NCBI RefSeq assembly: GCF_900218065.1
Contig: NZ_OBMU01000003.1
Location: 88,524-152,523, forward strand
Source: Novosphingobium sp. Chol11
Lineage (GTDB): Bacteria > Pseudomonadota > Alphaproteobacteria > Sphingomonadales > Sphingomonadaceae
Reading direction: 5' to 3'
DNA: 64,000 nucleotides
How positions within the stretch are numbered: the first letter of the stretch is position 1; every line of letters starts with the position of its first letter. Position numbers and translations under genes: made by a program. Positions 8,355 to 17,367 of this stretch are shown here, piece after piece. The notes beneath the pieces were generated by a model. It worked only from the letters and a program-made list of their open reading frames with translations, had not been told where the DNA came from and did no database searches.

Positions 8355-10862
8355 CTAAAAGGAGTAGCGTGCACGAACGCCGTACATGCGCGGCTCGCCA
8401 TATAGGGTGGCAGAATAGAGAACCGAATTGAACACATTGCTGTTGGACACCCGGTACAGTTTGTTGGTGATGTTGGTGCCGTAAAGGCCGAGATCCAAAT
8501 TGCTTCCGCCGATTTTCTTCCAATCGATCGACAGGTTGAGCGTGCCAAACGCCTCCAGCTTTTCGCCAGGCTCGTTCGGCGGGACTATGGTGCCCGACGT
8601 GTGCTGCGAAGATGTATGTGAGTAGATCGCGAAGAACGAGATCGTGCCGAGATCGCCGCCAAGCGATTGTTCAGCCGAGGCATGAATGCTGTAGATGTAG
8701 GGAGAGACATATTGGAACGGCAGACAGGTCAAGTTTGCGGTGCCAGGCGCGGTGACGAAGTTGCCCGAGCAGTCCTGTACCAGCACGCTCGGTTGATATT
8801 CGTACCGCTTATATTTGGCGTCGGTGTAGCTGAATGTGCCGCCGATCTCCACGCCGGGGAATGGCCGTAGCGAAGCTTCCGCCTCTACGCCCTGGATGCG
8901 GGCATCAGCCTTCAGAACCTGAGCGCCCGCAGCCTGCGTGCCAGGATTGAAATCACCGGCCGCCCGCTGGATATCCTTGTACGTCAGGTAATAATAGGTG
9001 GCGTTCAAACGGAGCGGCATGCCGGCAATACGGACGTCCGACTTGAAGCCGCCTTCATAAGAAGTGACATATTCGGGCGGGAATGTACGGGTGTTCGCAA
9101 AGACGGCGTTGGCGTTGATGCCACCGGCCTTGTAGCCGCGACTGACCTTTCCATACAGCAGCAGGGCAGGAGATACCCTATAGTCTAGGCCGATATTCCA
9201 CGTTGGCGCATTGGTCTTCAGATTAGCCGAAAACTGACAGTCGGAAGGCGTGGTGGCTGGGATCGTGGGATCGGTATAGCAGGCGACAAAGCCCGGGCCC
9301 GCCTGATACAAATTCGCCGTGCCGCTCACCTTGTCCCAGGTATGGCGATACCCGCCCGTGAGCTTCAAATTTGCGAGCGCGGGGGTAAGCAGGCCAAGGT
9401 CCAGAGTGGCTTGCGCATAGAGCGCCTTCGACCTGTTGGTGATTGAATATCTGATGTCATATCCCGGGCAGAAACCGGTGAAGGCGGCAGGGCAAAAGCC
9501 GACAGATCCGGCGCCCTGATTTGCCACCGGACGCTGGTCATAGAGAAATGCGCCGGTGGTGAATGTCAGAAGATTGTCGAGCAGATTGCCCTGCAGTTGC
9601 AGTTCCTCGGTGAAAACTTTCAAGTCGTCCCTTGGGAGATCGGTCAATGTCGCATTCAGGTAGGTAAGCGGCGTTCCATCGCCCGGCAAAACTGCCTGTC
9701 CCGGCGCAGGATAGCGCCGTGGGTCATTATCTTCCTGTTGGAAGACGCTGCCGTCGCTATCGATGCTATAGGATGAGGTGAAGCGCTGGTAGCTTACGAT
9801 ATTGCGGAGGGTCAGTTCGTCGTTCAATGCGAGCGAGGAGGTGTTGGTAATGCCCCAGGTCTTTGTTTTTTGATAGGAGTCGGTGCCATGAGCCGTCTGC
9901 CGCGGGCCGCGGGCTTCTGAATCGGCGACAGCCGCCCGGTACACATCGCATGACGCGATCACGCCGGGGATGGTCGGGCCTTCCTGACAAAAGCCGAGCG
10001 TGGGGTCTGACAACGCAGCGATGTTAAACCCAGTGTTGACCGTGCCGGTGCCATTGTTCCTGGAATTGGCTCCATACGCCATGGTGTAGTTTTCAAACCC
10101 CTCGAAGGGCTTGAGCGTCAGGCCGATGCGTCCAGAATACCAGTGGGTGTTGTCGCGATCCTTGTCCCAGACCACATCATAGGTGTAGCCGTCACGGTCA
10201 TGATAGGCACCTGCAACGCGCAGGAGAACCTTGTCATCGACGATCGGCACGTTGATCGCGCCTTCCAACTGCTTATTGTCGTAGTTGCCGAACTTGGCCT
10301 GCGCATAGCCTTCAAATCTGTTCGTCGGTTTGTGCGGGACGAGGAGAACGGCGCCGCCAGTGGTGTTGCGGCCGAAGAGCGTGCCCTGCGGCCCATTCAG
10401 AACCTGCACATTCTCCAGATCAACGAAGTTCCCGGCGCCGCCCTGCTGCGGGGTTGAAATCGACGCGGGCAGCGGGACTTCGTTGAGGTACACCACTACA
10501 CCAGGAGACGCCTGGAAGGTCGCGCCCTGGCCGCGGATCGTGAAGCTCTGCGCTTCACGCGAAGGATTTCCGTTATTGCCCACGACCAGGGAGGGAACGG
10601 TCGCTTGCAGGTTTTGCGCCTCCGTAACGCCTTGCTGCTGTAGACGCTCAGGAGAAAAGGCCGTGATCGCAATAGGCACGTCTTGCGCGCGCTCATCACG
10701 GCGTTGGGCGGTCACGACGATATCGTTCGAAGGAAAACTGTTAGGATCGGGCTCCGCAACGGCTTGATCTTGACCCTGGGCCTGCACATTCTGGGGAATG
10801 GCGACAGGCAAAAGAGTAACTGAACATAATAAGGCGATGCGGATTCTAGTATATCCAACCAT
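8355..10862 (-). CDS. TonB-dependent outer-membrane receptor (second of three)
   Basis: An 835-residue receptor with a signal peptide ending near NVQAQ, TonB-box-like NDIVVTAQRR, a plug domain containing VLNGPQGTLFGRNTTGGAV, and a barrel ending in YGVRARYSF with a terminal Phe. The start is supported by GGGAGG seven bases upstream of the ATG. It sits inside the minus-strand series between the second dioxygenase-like gene and the VOC pair. It is therefore probably the importer for the compound that the aminotransferase, dioxygenases and Baeyer-Villiger enzyme degrade, though this rests on context. Pairs of Cys in extracellular-loop-like segments (FCPAAFTGFCPG, DCSGNF) may form disulfides. Confidence 0.93.
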   Translation of the reverse strand: MVGYTRIRIALLCSVTLLPVAIPQNVQAQGQDQAVAEPDPNSFPSNDIVVTAQRRDERAQDVPIAITAFSPERLQQQGVTEAQNLQATVPSLVVGNNGNPSREAQSFTIRGQGATFQASPGVVVYLNEVPLPASISTPQQGGAGNFVDLENVQVLNGPQGTLFGRNTTGGAVLLVPHKPTNRFEGYAQAKFGNYDNKQLEGAINVPIVDDKVLLRVAGAYHDRDGYTYDVVWDKDRDNTHWYSGRIGLTLKPFEGFENYTMAYGANSRNNGTGTVNTGFNIAALSDPTLGFCQEGPTIPGVIASCDVYRAAVADSEARGPRQTAHGTDSYQKTKTWGITNTSSLALNDELTLRNIVSYQRFTSSYSIDSDGSVFQQEDNDPRRYPAPGQAVLPGDGTPLTYLNATLTDLPRDDLKVFTEELQLQGNLLDNLLTFTTGAFLYDQRPVANQGAGSVGFCPAAFTGFCPGYDIRYSITNRSKALYAQATLDLGLLTPALANLKLTGGYRHTWDKVSGTANLYQAGPGFVACYTDPTIPATTPSDCQFSANLKTNAPTWNIGLDYRVSPALLLYGKVSRGYKAGGINANAVFANTRTFPPEYVTSYEGGFKSDVRIAGMPLRLNATYYYLTYKDIQRAAGDFNPGTQAAGAQVLKADARIQGVEAEASLRPFPGVEIGGTFSYTDAKYKRYEYQPSVLVQDCSGNFVTAPGTANLTCLPFQYVSPYIYSIHASAEQSLGGDLGTISFFAIYSHTSSQHTSGTIVPPNEPGEKLEAFGTLNLSIDWKKIGGSNLDLGLYGTNITNKLYRVSNSNVFNSVLYSATLYGEPRMYGVRARYSF

Positions 10863-10945
10863 TTAACAGCCTCCCTTTATTTGTTTAATGTCGTGCCAAA
10901 ATCTATTGGCTGTCGTTATTCATCAATAATTGGCGACGAGCTTCT

Positions 10946-11992
10946 TCATTCTGCCGCCAGATCGTATATTGCGGGCATGATCGTAGGCGAGCCTGGCTCG
11001 AACACGCTGGTGAGCAACTGGATGAACTCGGGGTCGTGGAGCGGATCACTCGGCGTTTTGAAAGCTATGCCCCGCGCGCGCAGTTCCGACAGGAAGATAT
11101 CGAAAACCTGCTCATGGGATAGGTCGTCACTATGATCCAGCGCGACCGTCATTTCATCCAAGTCCATGTACATGTCGGCGCCCCAATGGAATAGCAGGCG
11201 GATTTCGTCGGCGGGCAACTGCTGAATGACGTTGCCATCCGTCTTGATTTGCCAGCCGTCTGAATCGGGGTCGGCTGCGATCACCGAGTTGATCGCCAAG
11301 CCTTCGGGCTTGCGCATTTCAGCCGGGCCACATGCATTGGCGCCGTGATACATGACCTCATTTTCCACGACGGCAGCGCGGCCCCACATCGGCGCATAAA
11401 GCTGTTTGGGCTGCCCCTCGGGGCCGTCAGGCCAATAGGTGAATCCGCCGCCGATCTGCCCCTTATAGTACCAGGTCAGAACCTGCGCTTTCTTGACCTG
11501 CCAAGGGCGAAACAGCCCGCATTTGGTCATAAGCCCGATAAGCCAGCCGGGTGTGTTCTGAATGGTCACGCCCCGATAGTCGGCGCCATCGACATGAGGC
11601 GCCCCGCCCGCACCGGCGGGCCCCTGAATATTGCAGAGCATGAGGTTTGGCGCTGCATATTTGGCGCCCCAATAACCTTGGGCCAGATCAAGAAACTTGC
11701 TGTTGTAGAAGCAATCCTCGACCTCTGGGTAAAGGCTTGCATAGCCGCGGCCGAGCGTTGACCGAAAGACCGGGCTGAGAAACATGTCCCACGTCGGTAC
11801 GAATCCTTCAGGAAGTGAGCCGGATGTTGCGCCGATTACCTCTTCAGGCGAACTGAATTCCTGGGACAGGATCGTCGTCCAGGGGCCCTTATTGCGCAAG
11901 ACAGAGAAAAGCCGCTGCCGCTGATCTTCGCTGAACGCGTTCTCTATAAGCTGAGGCTCAGCGATCGGTCGCAGGAAAGAATGCGTGTTCAT
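10946..11992 (-). CDS. putative non-haem iron dioxygenase (HxD...H), distant PhyH-like
   Basis: A 348-residue protein of uncertain family. A candidate iron facial triad is visible: His133 and Asp135 in PHVDGADYRG and a distal His216 in MYHGANACG, with Arg227 eleven residues later as a possible 2-oxoglutarate anchor. This spacing mimics phytanoyl-CoA dioxygenase-type enzymes, but the overall sequence is not a typical member. The ATG at 11992 is preferred over an upstream in-frame start at 12061 because it follows a perfect AAGGAGAAATC. Its upstream neighbour is a recognisable PhyH-family gene, so two consecutive oxygenation steps, or two subunits, are possible. The iron-site reading is inference. 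Confidence 0.6.
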   Translation of the reverse strand: MNTHSFLRPIAEPQLIENAFSEDQRQRLFSVLRNKGPWTTILSQEFSSPEEVIGATSGSLPEGFVPTWDMFLSPVFRSTLGRGYASLYPEVEDCFYNSKFLDLAQGYWGAKYAAPNLMLCNIQGPAGAGGAPHVDGADYRGVTIQNTPGWLIGLMTKCGLFRPWQVKKAQVLTWYYKGQIGGGFTYWPDGPEGQPKQLYAPMWGRAAVVENEVMYHGANACGPAEMRKPEGLAINSVIAADPDSDGWQIKTDGNVIQQLPADEIRLLFHWGADMYMDLDEMTVALDHSDDLSHEQVFDIFLSELRARGIAFKTPSDPLHDPEFIQLLTSVFEPGSPTIMPAIYDLAAE

Positions 11993-12060
11993 GATTTCTC
12001 CTTTTGCTGCCGGAACAGCCAATTGTTTTTTGTGTTCTCGCTGTGAGAGAAAGATATCCA

Positions 12061-12861
12061 TCAGCTTTCCCTAAGTGCTTTCAATGGATCGGCCTGTGCT
12101 CCGGCATGGCCGTATCCATATTTGGGACCGACCTGATATCCCATGAGTTTGAGCAGATCGTCAGGCAAGGTCCGCGCGATTTCCGGGGGGCAGGCGATAT
12201 ATTGATTTTCACCTTGTCGTAGCCATCCCAGGGAATAGTTTATCGCCTGCGCGATACGCACATCATTTGACCGGTTGTTGCCGCCGGCATGCCAAAGCTT
12301 GCCTGAGAAGATCAGCACTGATCCCCGCTTCATTTCTGTCGGCAGCGTGTCTTCCATTTTGTAATGGGCAGGCGGACGAGCATGGCTTCCGGGGACGATG
12401 CGTGTGGCACCATTCTCTTCAGTGTAGTCGGTGACAGCCCATAGAGTATTGCAACAAGCGATACAGTCGTCCGGGAATATGAAGTCATCGTAGAGAAGTT
12501 CATCTGTATGGATGACTTGCGCCGGAGCACCCGGGTTGAGCGAGATCATCTCGGTCGTGCAAATCTGGAACGTCGATGCGCAGCTGAGAATGTTCTTGAC
12601 CACGCCTAAGACCAGTGGGTTCATCGCCAGATCGCGTCCGGCCGGCGATCGGGCGATCAGCTTGCCCACCCGTTGCGCATAGTCCCCGCCCCACTCTGCG
12701 TCGGTCAGCTGAGCCTGCGGATTGAATGGCTGCATGTCCGATCGGACCTGATCCATCACCGACTCAGGAACCAGGCAATCGATAATGACATGACCATGTT
12801 CCTGCATTACTGCAGTGGCTTCTTCGATCGTTGCCGTATTTGGCAGATGCTGCACGCTCAT
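12061..12861 (-). CDS. phytanoyl-CoA dioxygenase (PhyH) family protein
   Basis: Fe(II)/2-oxoglutarate-dependent oxygenase of 266 residues. The iron ligands appear as His118-x-Asp120 in VIHTDE and His191 in LWHAGG, with Arg202 (SNDVRIAQ) as the expected 2-oxoglutarate-binding residue. The family hallmark ENGATRIVPGSH lies at 149-160. Such enzymes hydroxylate small molecules, often CoA esters, amines or natural products. It is 69 bases upstream of the second putative dioxygenase and downstream of the class III aminotransferase. The substrate is probably the amine compound or its keto derivative, which is inference from the operon. Confidence 0.88.
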   Translation of the reverse strand: MSVQHLPNTATIEEATAVMQEHGHVIIDCLVPESVMDQVRSDMQPFNPQAQLTDAEWGGDYAQRVGKLIARSPAGRDLAMNPLVLGVVKNILSCASTFQICTTEMISLNPGAPAQVIHTDELLYDDFIFPDDCIACCNTLWAVTDYTEENGATRIVPGSHARPPAHYKMEDTLPTEMKRGSVLIFSGKLWHAGGNNRSNDVRIAQAINYSLGWLRQGENQYIACPPEIARTLPDDLLKLMGYQVGPKYGYGHAGAQADPLKALRES

Positions 12862-12947
12862 TGTGAAGCTCCTTCATTGAGCTCGTATGGTTGTCATCCC
12901 GGCTTCTTGGGAGATGTCGCCCGAAACAGATTCAAACCGAAACTGCG

Positions 12948-14267
12948 TCACCTCGTTTTTCTAAGTATGTCGAAGAGTGTTTGCGTGATGCGATCGATCT
13001 GGTCTCGATCGATGATGAGTGGTGGGGAGAGTGCGATGGTGTCACCATTGGCGCGGACTAGAAGCCCCTTTTCAAAGCAGTCCACAAATACATCAAAGCC
13101 GCGTGATCCGGGGTCATCGGGTCGGGGCGAAAGTTCGATCGCGGCGATCAGGCCCATGGCCCGGATATCGGCAATGTGCGGCGCATTCTGCAATGAGAGC
13201 AAATTGCGCTGCCAATGCTCCTCAAGTTCCGCAGCGCGCATGAAGAGGCCTTCGCGCTGATAAATGTCGAGGCTGGCAAGACCAGCTGCACATGCGGCGG
13301 GGTGGCCGGAATAGGTGTAGCCGTGGAATAGCTCGATCGCGGCCTCGGGCCCCTGCATGAGGGCGTCGTGGACGTGGCGGGATGTGAACACCGCACCCAT
13401 CGGCATGGCGCCGTTAGTCAGCCCCTTCGCCGTCGTCATGATGTCCGGCGCGACATCGAAATGCTGGGCTGCAAAGGGGCTGCCCAGGCGGCCGAAACCG
13501 GTGATGACCTCATCGAAGATCAGGAGGATGCCGTGCCGCGTCGCGATCTCGCGTAGCCGCTTCAGATACCCCTGCGGAGGCAGCAACACCCCTGTCGAGC
13601 CAGCAACCGGTTCGACGATAACCGCAGCGATCGTTTCCGCGCCATGGAGTTGGACGAGCCGCTCCAGATCGTCGGCCAGTTCGGCGCCATGTTCGGGAGG
13701 GCCCTTGCAGAAAAGGTTGCGGCTCGGATCATGTGTGTGCCGCATGTGATCAACGCCATGCAGGGTGGAGAAGGCGCGTCGATTATTGACCAGCCCCCCT
13801 ACCGAAATGCCGCCAAAACCGACCCCATGATAGCCACGCTCACGCCCAACCAGCCGAGTGCGTGTGCCTTGACCAATCGCGCGCTGATAGGCGAGAGCGA
13901 TCTTGAGCGCCGTGTCCACGGATTCTGAGCCGGATCCGGTGAAGAATATCCGGTCGAGACCCGGGGGCGCTATTTCGGCCAGGCGTTCTGCAAAGCGGAA
14001 GGCAAGGGGATGGCCTAGTTGAAAGCTTGGTGCGTAGTCCAAGCCCTCCAACTGGGCGGCGACCGCTGAAGCAATCTCCTTCCGACCATGGCCGGCGTTG
14101 ACGCACCACAGGCCCGCTGACCCATCGAGTATGTCGCGTCCGTCATCGCTGCGGTAATACATGCCGGATGCTTCGACCAGCATTCGCGGCGCCGCCTTGA
14201 ACTTCCGATTAGGCGTGAAGGGCATCCAATAGGCATCGAGTGCTACGCTGTTGGTCAAAGTCTTCAT
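12948..14267 (-). CDS. class III (omega-type) aminotransferase
   Basis: PLP enzyme of 439 residues related to beta-alanine:pyruvate and other omega-amino-acid transaminases. It would move a terminal or side-chain amino group to pyruvate. Features are the FFTGSGSESVDTALK cofactor-phosphate loop (about 108-122), ERGYHG, VEPVAGSTG, FDEVITGFGRLG with Asp252 contacting the PLP nitrogen, and TTAKGLTNG with Schiff-base Lys281. The ATG at 14267 is chosen because the conserved LDAYWMPFTPNR start follows directly; a TTG at 14321 would add 18 uninformative residues. It is the first gene of the minus-strand series and is divergent from an XRE-cupin regulator, an arrangement common for amine catabolism genes. 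Confidence 0.9.
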   Translation of the reverse strand: MKTLTNSVALDAYWMPFTPNRKFKAAPRMLVEASGMYYRSDDGRDILDGSAGLWCVNAGHGRKEIASAVAAQLEGLDYAPSFQLGHPLAFRFAERLAEIAPPGLDRIFFTGSGSESVDTALKIALAYQRAIGQGTRTRLVGRERGYHGVGFGGISVGGLVNNRRAFSTLHGVDHMRHTHDPSRNLFCKGPPEHGAELADDLERLVQLHGAETIAAVIVEPVAGSTGVLLPPQGYLKRLREIATRHGILLIFDEVITGFGRLGSPFAAQHFDVAPDIMTTAKGLTNGAMPMGAVFTSRHVHDALMQGPEAAIELFHGYTYSGHPAACAAGLASLDIYQREGLFMRAAELEEHWQRNLLSLQNAPHIADIRAMGLIAAIELSPRPDDPGSRGFDVFVDCFEKGLLVRANGDTIALSPPLIIDRDQIDRITQTLFDILRKTR

Positions 14268-14374
14268 TTGATCATCCGTCAATTTGTTGACATGTTGATC
14301 GTTTATCCAGGCATGCCGCAAGGCGTTTTCAGCTTTTAAGAAGATCCTTGATTTTCAATAGGATGCTTTGATGA

Positions 14375-14394
14375 ATGTTCGATATATCGAACAT
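14375..14394. promoter_or_regulatory. perfect 20-bp palindrome, likely operator
   Basis: ATGTTCGATA is followed directly by its exact reverse complement TATCGAACAT. It lies in the 150-base gap between the divergent aminotransferase and XRE-cupin regulator starts, 24 bases before the regulator GTG. This is where an autoregulator controlling both directions would bind. I did not see another copy in the operon's other gaps. Confidence 0.75.
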
Positions 14395-14417
14395 ATTCAA
14401 CAGGGAGAGTCGTTTCA

Positions 14418-14969
14418 GTGTCGGAAGTGGAGATCGGATCGCGCCTGCGCCGTGCGCGTGAAAAGGCGGGAATATCTCAACGCACGCTGGCCAAACGTGC
14501 TGGGATCACCAATTCTACCATCTCGCTGATGGAATCGAACGGCACCAATCCGTCGATCGGAGCCTTGAAGCGCGTGCTCGATGCCATGTCCGTCAGTTTG
14601 TCCGATTTTTTCGCGATGGACGAACCGGACCGCCCTCAGTCTTTCTACAAGGCTTCCGAACTCACGGAAATTGGCAAGGGGTCCGTGTCCTTGCGCCAGG
14701 TGGGATCCAACCTGGCTGGGCGGCAACTGCAGATCCTGTCGGAGACGTGGCAGCCGGGCGCGGACACGGGGAAGATCAGCCTTACTCATGAAGGCGAGGA
14801 GGGCGGGGTGGTGATATCAGGCTTCATTGAAATCACCGTCGATGACGAACGATGCATCCTTGGACCTGGCGACGCTTACAACTTCGACAGCAGGCGGCCA
14901 CATCGCTTCCGCTGCGTCGGGGATGAACCGGCCCGCTGCATTAGTGCGTGCACTCCTCCCACCGTCTAG
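14418..14969 (+). CDS. XRE-family regulator with C-terminal cupin domain (PuuR-like)
   Basis: A 183-residue transcription factor with two parts. The N-terminal lambda-repressor-type helix-turn-helix (GSRLRRAREKAGISQRTLAK..ITNSTISLME, about 5-60) binds DNA. The C-terminal cupin barrel (about 105-175; PGADTG...EGEEGGVVISG...GDAYNFDSRRPHRF) senses a small effector. This architecture is that of PuuR and related regulators of amine and putrescine catabolism. The start is a GTG with GGAG nine bases upstream. It is divergent from the aminotransferase operon, with the 20-bp palindrome between them, so it is the probable repressor and would be released by the amine substrate or a product. Confidence 0.9.
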   Translation: MSEVEIGSRLRRAREKAGISQRTLAKRAGITNSTISLMESNGTNPSIGALKRVLDAMSVSLSDFFAMDEPDRPQSFYKASELTEIGKGSVSLRQVGSNLAGRQLQILSETWQPGADTGKISLTHEGEEGGVVISGFIEITVDDERCILGPGDAYNFDSRRPHRFRCVGDEPARCISACTPPTV

Positions 14970-15064
14970 GATATTTCGATTATATGCCAGCTTCGCATAG
15001 CTCAGTTTGATTTCTGTACTTTTCAGTATGGCCTATCCATCGATACCGGCAGGCAAGCTTAGAT

Positions 15065-16246
15065 ATGATTGGGATGGAAATGGGCGCGCCCGAACAAGAA
15101 GAGACGTTTTCAGACATCCGCGAAGGCATCCGCCGGCTTTGTGCGCGGTTTCCCGGGGCCTATTGGCAGGAGTTGGATGCTGAGCGGCGCTATCCCACCG
15201 AGTTCGTGACGGCGCTGGCCAGCGAGGGTTGGCTTTCAGTGCTGATCCCGGAGGAGTTTGGCGGCTCGGGTCTTGGGCTGGCTGCTGCAACGGCGGTGCT
15301 GGAGGAAGTGCACCGTTCGGGATGCAATGGCGGTGCGGCCCATGCGCAGATGTACACCATGGGCACTGTCCTGCGGCATGGGTCGGAGGAGCAGAAGGCA
15401 CGCTATTTGCCGAAGATCGCGTCGGGTGAGCTTCGCCTCCAGGCGTTCGGGGTCACCGAACCGACAAGCGGCACTGACACGACCCGTATAAGGACCTTCG
15501 CCAAGCGGGATGGCGACGACTATGTCGTCAATGGCCAGAAGATCTGGATCAGCCGCGCTGAACATTCCGACCTGATGGTCCTGCTGGTGCGCACCACGCC
15601 GCGTGAGGAATGCGCCAAGCCTACCGACGGCATCAGTGTCTTGCTGGTCGATATGCGTGAAGCGGTGGGCAACGGCCTTACCATTCGGCCGATTCGTACG
15701 ATGCTGAACCATGCGACGACGGAACTGTTCTTCGACGATTTGCGCGTGCCAGCGGCGAACCTGATCGGGGAGGAAGGCAAGGGCTTCCGCTACATCCTGT
15801 CCGGCATGAACGCCGAACGCATTCTGATCGCGTCGGAATGTATTGGCGACGCGCGCTTCTTCATTGATCGCGCGAGCGCCTATGCGAAGGACAGGTCCGT
15901 CTTCGGCCGTCCGATCGGGCAGAACCAGGGTGTACAATTCCCCATCGCGCGCGCCTATGTGCAGACGACCGCCGCCGCTGCCATGGTGGATCGGGCCGCG
16001 GCGCTGTTCGACGCGGGGGTGCAGCCGGGCACCGAAGCGAACATGGCCAAGATGCTGGCGTCCGAGGCGTCCTGGTATGCTGCCGACATGTGTGTCCAGA
16101 CCCATGGCGGCTTCGGCTTTGCGGAAGAATATGACATCGAGCGCAAGTTCCGCGAAACGCGCCTTTACCAGGTCGCGCCGATTTCGACCAACCTGATCCT
16201 CAGCCATGTGGCGACGCATGTGCTGGGCCTGCCGAAGAGCTTCTGA
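15065..16246 (+). CDS. acyl-CoA dehydrogenase with displaced catalytic base
   Basis: FAD-dependent dehydrogenase of 393 residues that forms a 2,3-double bond in an acyl-CoA. The family motifs are present (GVTEPTSGTD at 129-138, KIWISRAEHSD, and THGGFGFAEEYDIERKFRE near the C-terminus). The usual C-terminal catalytic Glu of the YEGTS segment is missing: the sequence there reads YQVAPISTN. A Glu at 251 (MNAERILIA) occupies the position used by isovaleryl- and long-chain acyl-CoA dehydrogenases, so the base is probably there. The stop overlaps the next start by one base, coupling it to the CoA-transferase. The choice among three N-terminal Met codons (15065, 15074, 15080) is uncertain. Confidence 0.92.
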   Translation: MIGMEMGAPEQEETFSDIREGIRRLCARFPGAYWQELDAERRYPTEFVTALASEGWLSVLIPEEFGGSGLGLAAATAVLEEVHRSGCNGGAAHAQMYTMGTVLRHGSEEQKARYLPKIASGELRLQAFGVTEPTSGTDTTRIRTFAKRDGDDYVVNGQKIWISRAEHSDLMVLLVRTTPREECAKPTDGISVLLVDMREAVGNGLTIRPIRTMLNHATTELFFDDLRVPAANLIGEEGKGFRYILSGMNAERILIASECIGDARFFIDRASAYAKDRSVFGRPIGQNQGVQFPIARAYVQTTAAAAMVDRAAALFDAGVQPGTEANMAKMLASEASWYAADMCVQTHGGFGFAEEYDIERKFRETRLYQVAPISTNLILSHVATHVLGLPKSF

Positions 16247-17367
16247 TGGGAAAAGTGCTGGAAGGCTTGCTGGTCGTCTCGCTGGAACAGGCGGTGGCTG
16301 CGCCGCTCTGCACCAGCCGCCTTGCAGAAGCGGGGGCGCGGGTCATCAAGCTTGAGCGGGCGGAGGGAGACTTTGCGCGTGGTTATGACTCCGTCGTCCA
16401 TGGCGAGAGCGCCTATTTCGTCTGGCTGAACCGCGGCAAGCAGTCGCTGCGCATTGATCTGAAGGATACCGCCGACGCGGCGCTGATGGAACGGATGCTG
16501 TCCAAGGCAGACGTGTTCGTCCAGAATCTCGCCCCGGGCGCGGCGGCGCGATCGGGTTTCGGATCGGCTGATCTGCGCGCCCGCTATCCCCGCCTCATCA
16601 CCTGCGACATCACCGGCTATGGCGAGAGCGGCGATGCGGCGGGGATGAAGGCCTATGACTTCCTGATCCAGTGCGAAGCCGGGCTTGCCAGCATCACCGG
16701 CACGGTGGATGATCCTGCGCGGGTCGGGGTTTCGGTGGCCGACATCGCCTGCGGGATGAATGCGCATGCTGCGATCCTTCAGGCGCTGATCGAGCGGGGA
16801 CAGACCGGCAAGGGGCGCGGCATCGCGGTGTCGCTGTTCGATGGGTTGGCCGATTGGATGACGGTGCCGCTGCTACATTATGATTATGGCGGCAAGGCGC
16901 CGTCGCGCGCTGGGCTGAAGCATCCTTCGATCGCGCCCTATGGCGCCTTTGCGACTGCGGACGGATCGCAGATCGTGGTGTCGATCCAGAATGAGCGGGA
17001 ATGGGCGAAGTTCTGCGCCACGGTGCTGGGCGATGCAGGCCTAGCGACGGACCCGCGCTATGCGTCGAACACGCTGCGTAGTGCCAATCGTCCCGAACTG
17101 GACGCGATGGTCGGCCGTGTTTTTGCAGCCGAAATGCCTGACGCACTGATCGCCCGGCTGGAAGCGGCTGGCACGGCTTGGGCACGATTGAACGGTGTCG
17201 ATGGTTTGTCGCGGCACAGCCAGCTTCGCCGCGTCACGGCGGAAACTCCAACCGGCCCTGTCGCCTTGCCAGCCTCGCCCGTGAGATGGGATGGGGAGGA
17301 GGCGGTTGCGCTGCCGGTTCCGGCTTTGGGGGGCGATGATGAGGCGATCCGGGCGGAGTTTCTGTGA
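16246..17367 (+). CDS. family III CoA-transferase (CaiB/BaiF)
   Basis: A 373-residue enzyme that transfers CoA between carboxylic acids via an aspartyl-CoA thioester. The catalytic Asp is Asp138 in KAYDFLIQCEAGLASITG, and the family motifs GARVIKLERAEGDFARG and ITGYGESG surround it. Its start codon overlaps the dehydrogenase stop (TGATG), and its own stop overlaps the next GTG by four bases, so the three products are likely made in fixed ratio. In this setting it would activate an acid made by the aldehyde dehydrogenase branch, or a dicarboxylate, for oxidation by the dehydrogenase and hydration by the hot-dog protein. Confidence 0.92.
   Translation: MGKVLEGLLVVSLEQAVAAPLCTSRLAEAGARVIKLERAEGDFARGYDSVVHGESAYFVWLNRGKQSLRIDLKDTADAALMERMLSKADVFVQNLAPGAAARSGFGSADLRARYPRLITCDITGYGESGDAAGMKAYDFLIQCEAGLASITGTVDDPARVGVSVADIACGMNAHAAILQALIERGQTGKGRGIAVSLFDGLADWMTVPLLHYDYGGKAPSRAGLKHPSIAPYGAFATADGSQIVVSIQNEREWAKFCATVLGDAGLATDPRYASNTLRSANRPELDAMVGRVFAAEMPDALIARLEAAGTAWARLNGVDGLSRHSQLRRVTAETPTGPVALPASPVRWDGEEAVALPVPALGGDDEAIRAEFL

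Noticed and set aside
5521..14969. fumonisin-degradation cluster
   Set aside because: A TonB receptor and an aminotransferase are shared, but there is no carboxylesterase (FumD type) and the dioxygenase/BVMO content does not match.
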